Part shown: in pieces, positions 61,186-64,000 of the stretch
Layout: every line of letters starts with the position of its first letter
Position numbering within the stretch: position 1 is the first letter of the stretch
NCBI RefSeq assembly: GCF_026586805.1
Contig: NZ_JAPFHA010000001.1
Coordinates: 248,001 to 312,000 of the forward strand
From: Niveibacterium sp. 24ML
GTDB taxonomy: Bacteria > Pseudomonadota > Gammaproteobacteria > Burkholderiales > Rhodocyclaceae
Direction of reading: 5' to 3'
Length of the DNA stretch: 64,000 nucleotides
Notes under the pieces: generated by a model
Databases searched by the model: none
What the model saw: only the letters and a program-made list of their open reading frames with translations
Told to the model about the DNA's origin: nothing
Made by a program: the position numbers and the translations under genes

Positions 61186-61976
61186 CAGGCGGGCCTCCGC
61201 AAGGACACATCACCCCCGAGCACCCGGACCAGCGTGCCATTGCGCTCAAGCATCAAAGCCCCTTCGGCATCCACGCCACGGCAAATGCCTTCGGCCTCGC
61301 CGGTGTCGTCGATCAGGCGCACGGCCTCGTCTTGCAGCGCATGGCGCGCCTGCCACTGATCGCGAAACGGCGCAAAGCCGGCGGCGGCGAAGCCGTCTAG
61401 CACCGTTGCCAACTCGGCCAGCACGGCAGCAAGCACGCCCCCCGCATCGCACGTGGTGACGCCGGATTCATCCAGGCCCGCCACTGGCTGGTCGATCACA
61501 TCGCCCGCCTGGGGCGCCTTGATGTTGAGCCCGATGCCGATGAGCGCTGCAGTGCGCCCGCCACTCTGCTGCAACTCGATCAGGATGCCGCCCAGCTTGC
61601 GCCCGTTGAGCCAGATGTCGTTGGGCCACTTGAGCGCCAAGCCCCGCGCGCCCAATCGCTCAAGCGCACACGCCACCGCCAGCCCGACCGCAAGGCTCAG
61701 GCCCGACAAACGAACGCCCGGCGCAAAGCGCCACAGCAGCGAGAAAGTCAGGCTCGCGCCGGGTCGGGCGACCCACACACGCCCGCGCCGCCCACGGCCC
61801 GCGGTCTGCTCGATGGCCCACAGCACGCTCCCCGACGGCGCGCCGGCGAGCGCCCGCTCGCTCAGCACTGCGCTGGTAGAGGTGCAGGTTTCAAGCAGAT
61901 CCGCATCAAAGCGCGCGGCGAGCGGGCCCAGTTGCGACTTCAGACGGGCCAGTTGTTGATCGATAGCGTCGGACAC
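61185..61976 (-). CDS. birA: Biotin-protein ligase, catalytic domain only
   Basis: BirA attaches biotin to acetyl-CoA carboxylase. The 263-residue protein has the biotin/ATP-binding motif AIEQTAGRGRRGRVW, the KWPNDIW motif with the conserved lysine, and GIGLNI, then the C-terminal SH3-like domain. The N-terminal DNA-binding helix-turn-helix of E. coli BirA is absent, so it cannot act as a repressor that way. The start is uncertain: GTG 61976 begins just before the family sequence but has no clear ribosome-binding site; a frame to 62084 is open. Confidence 0.88.
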   Translation of the reverse strand: MSDAIDQQLARLKSQLGPLAARFDADLLETCTSTSAVLSERALAGAPSGSVLWAIEQTAGRGRRGRVWVARPGASLTFSLLWRFAPGVRLSGLSLAVGLAVACALERLGARGLALKWPNDIWLNGRKLGGILIELQQSGGRTAALIGIGLNIKAPQAGDVIDQPVAGLDESGVTTCDAGGVLAAVLAELATVLDGFAAAGFAPFRDQWQARHALQDEAVRLIDDTGEAEGICRGVDAEGALMLERNGTLVRVLGGDVSLRRPA

Positions 61977-62114
61977 TGCGTGAATTCGGGCATGGAAAAC
62001 GCGCAGTGTAACGGCTGCACCGCAAGGCGGCTGCCGAAGGATGGCGGTTGTTGCGTCCAGCGCGCAAGGCGCTGGCAGGCACACGCATCAAGACGCGGTG
62101 CCTGCCGGGCTGAC

Positions 62115-63509
<1,395 letters not shown>

Positions 63510-63570
63510 GGTGTGCACTTGGTAAGGGGTGGGGACTGAGGGCCCGAGCCGGACCCGCACGCCTCAACAC

Positions 63571-64000
63571 TCACTCGTCGCCCCGTATCGGCAAGACAAT
63601 CGTGAAGCAGGTTCGGCCTGGCACGCTCTCCACGTCAATCATCCCCTGATGCTGTTCGACAAAGCTCTGCGCGATCGAGAGCCCGAGGCCACTTCCGCTG
63701 TCGCGCCCGGAAACCAGGGGATAGAAAATCCGGTCGCGGATACCCGGTGGGATGCCCGGCCCGCTGTCGATCACCCGCAACTCAAGCGCCAGCTTGTGGC
63801 GCTTCTTGGCCAGGGTGACCTGACGCAAGGCCCGCGTGCGGAGCAGGATTTCACCCTCGCCCTGCATCGCCTGCGCGGCGTTGCGCGCGATGTTGAGCAC
63901 CACCTGGATCAATTGCTCGCGGTCGCCGGTAAGCTCCGGCAGGCTGGTGTCGTAGTCGCGCTTCATCTTCACGCCGGAGAACTCGGCGCGAATCAGGCGC
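63571..64000 (-). CDS. ntrB: Nitrogen regulation histidine kinase NtrB, 3' part
   Basis: The frame is open to the right edge, so only the last 142 codons are present. They encode the C-terminal ATPase domain of a sensor kinase: N box VVLNIARNAAQAM, G1 box VIDSGPGIPPG, and F/G2 boxes in FYPLVSGRDSGSGLGLSIAQ. The position directly before ntrC and the SGRDSGSGLGL pattern identify it as NtrB (GlnL). The GTG near 63972 is internal, not the start. Confidence 0.92.
   Translation of the reverse strand, partial: RLIRAEFSGVKMKRDYDTSLPELTGDREQLIQVVLNIARNAAQAMQGEGEILLRTRALRQVTLAKKRHKLALELRVIDSGPGIPPGIRDRIFYPLVSGRDSGSGLGLSIAQSFVEQHQGMIDVESVPGRTCFTIVLPIRGDE

Noticed and set aside
59449-61359. 636-codon open frame opposite the SPFH and coaX genes
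   Set aside because: Crosses two real genes and their junction; no domain is visible.

Overview
The window is a 64 kb piece of a GC-rich chromosome (about 65% G+C by eye), densely packed and almost entirely made of genes. Gene content and order (nadD-rsfS-rlmH-maf-rng, ybgC-tolQRAB-pal-cpoB-queEC, BPSS1780-type membrane proteins, a BirA without DNA-binding domain, coaX next to birA) point to a betaproteobacterium, most likely Rhodocyclales or a close relative. This placement is an inference from gene order, not from a marker gene. No phage, insertion sequence, integron or CRISPR array is visible.

Layout: 1-2708 is a housekeeping operon (nadD, rsfS, rlmH, maf). 2744-6005, reverse, is an operon of porin-like protein, PstS-like periplasmic protein and diguanylate cyclase behind a sigma-28-like promoter. 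6083-8885 holds a BaiN-type flavoprotein and rng, whose leader contains a long hairpin. 8882-11886 carries an acyltransferase, a HAD phosphatase, a small exported protein, a GST-like protein and a lipoprotein. 12038-14374 has ruvA, an UPF0149/SEC-C protein, a heptad repeat block and an EamA transporter. 14379-23323, reverse, is a complete chemotaxis cluster (two MCPs, cheY, a STAS protein, cheA, cheW, cheR, cheD, cheB) with a second sigma-28-like promoter. 23545-33034 is ruvB and then an eight-gene membrane cluster centred on a MoxR ATPase and DUF58. 33066-34364 is a TPR/oxygenase-like fusion. 34429-40831 is the Tol-Pal envelope operon running into queE and queC. 40846-41107 is a compact two-gene tRNA-Lys unit. 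41118-45239 holds a HerA-like ATPase, yebC, a second EamA transporter and ruvC. 46499-51245 is a LutABC operon followed by a SigZ-type sigma factor, a permease and a CxxC protein. 51328-54773 has chrA and a UvrD-type helicase. 55389-60390 is an unusual membrane cluster (SPFH, DUF4178, a 46-residue peptide, DUF350, membrane-bound spermidine-synthase-like protein). The end holds coaX, birA, ntrC and the 3' part of ntrB.

The most interesting observation is a tandem copy of a cyclic-di-GMP-binding-like motif (MshEN type) inside CheA, in the same window as a diguanylate cyclase operon that appears to share flagellar sigma-28 control. Other points are four genes whose -10-like hexamer lies exactly six bases before the ATG (possible leaderless mRNAs), a long hairpin in the rng leader, a LexA-like site before the helicase, a CTG start codon, and the dispersal of ruvA, ruvB and ruvC. 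All functional assignments come from reading motifs and gene order; no database search was run.
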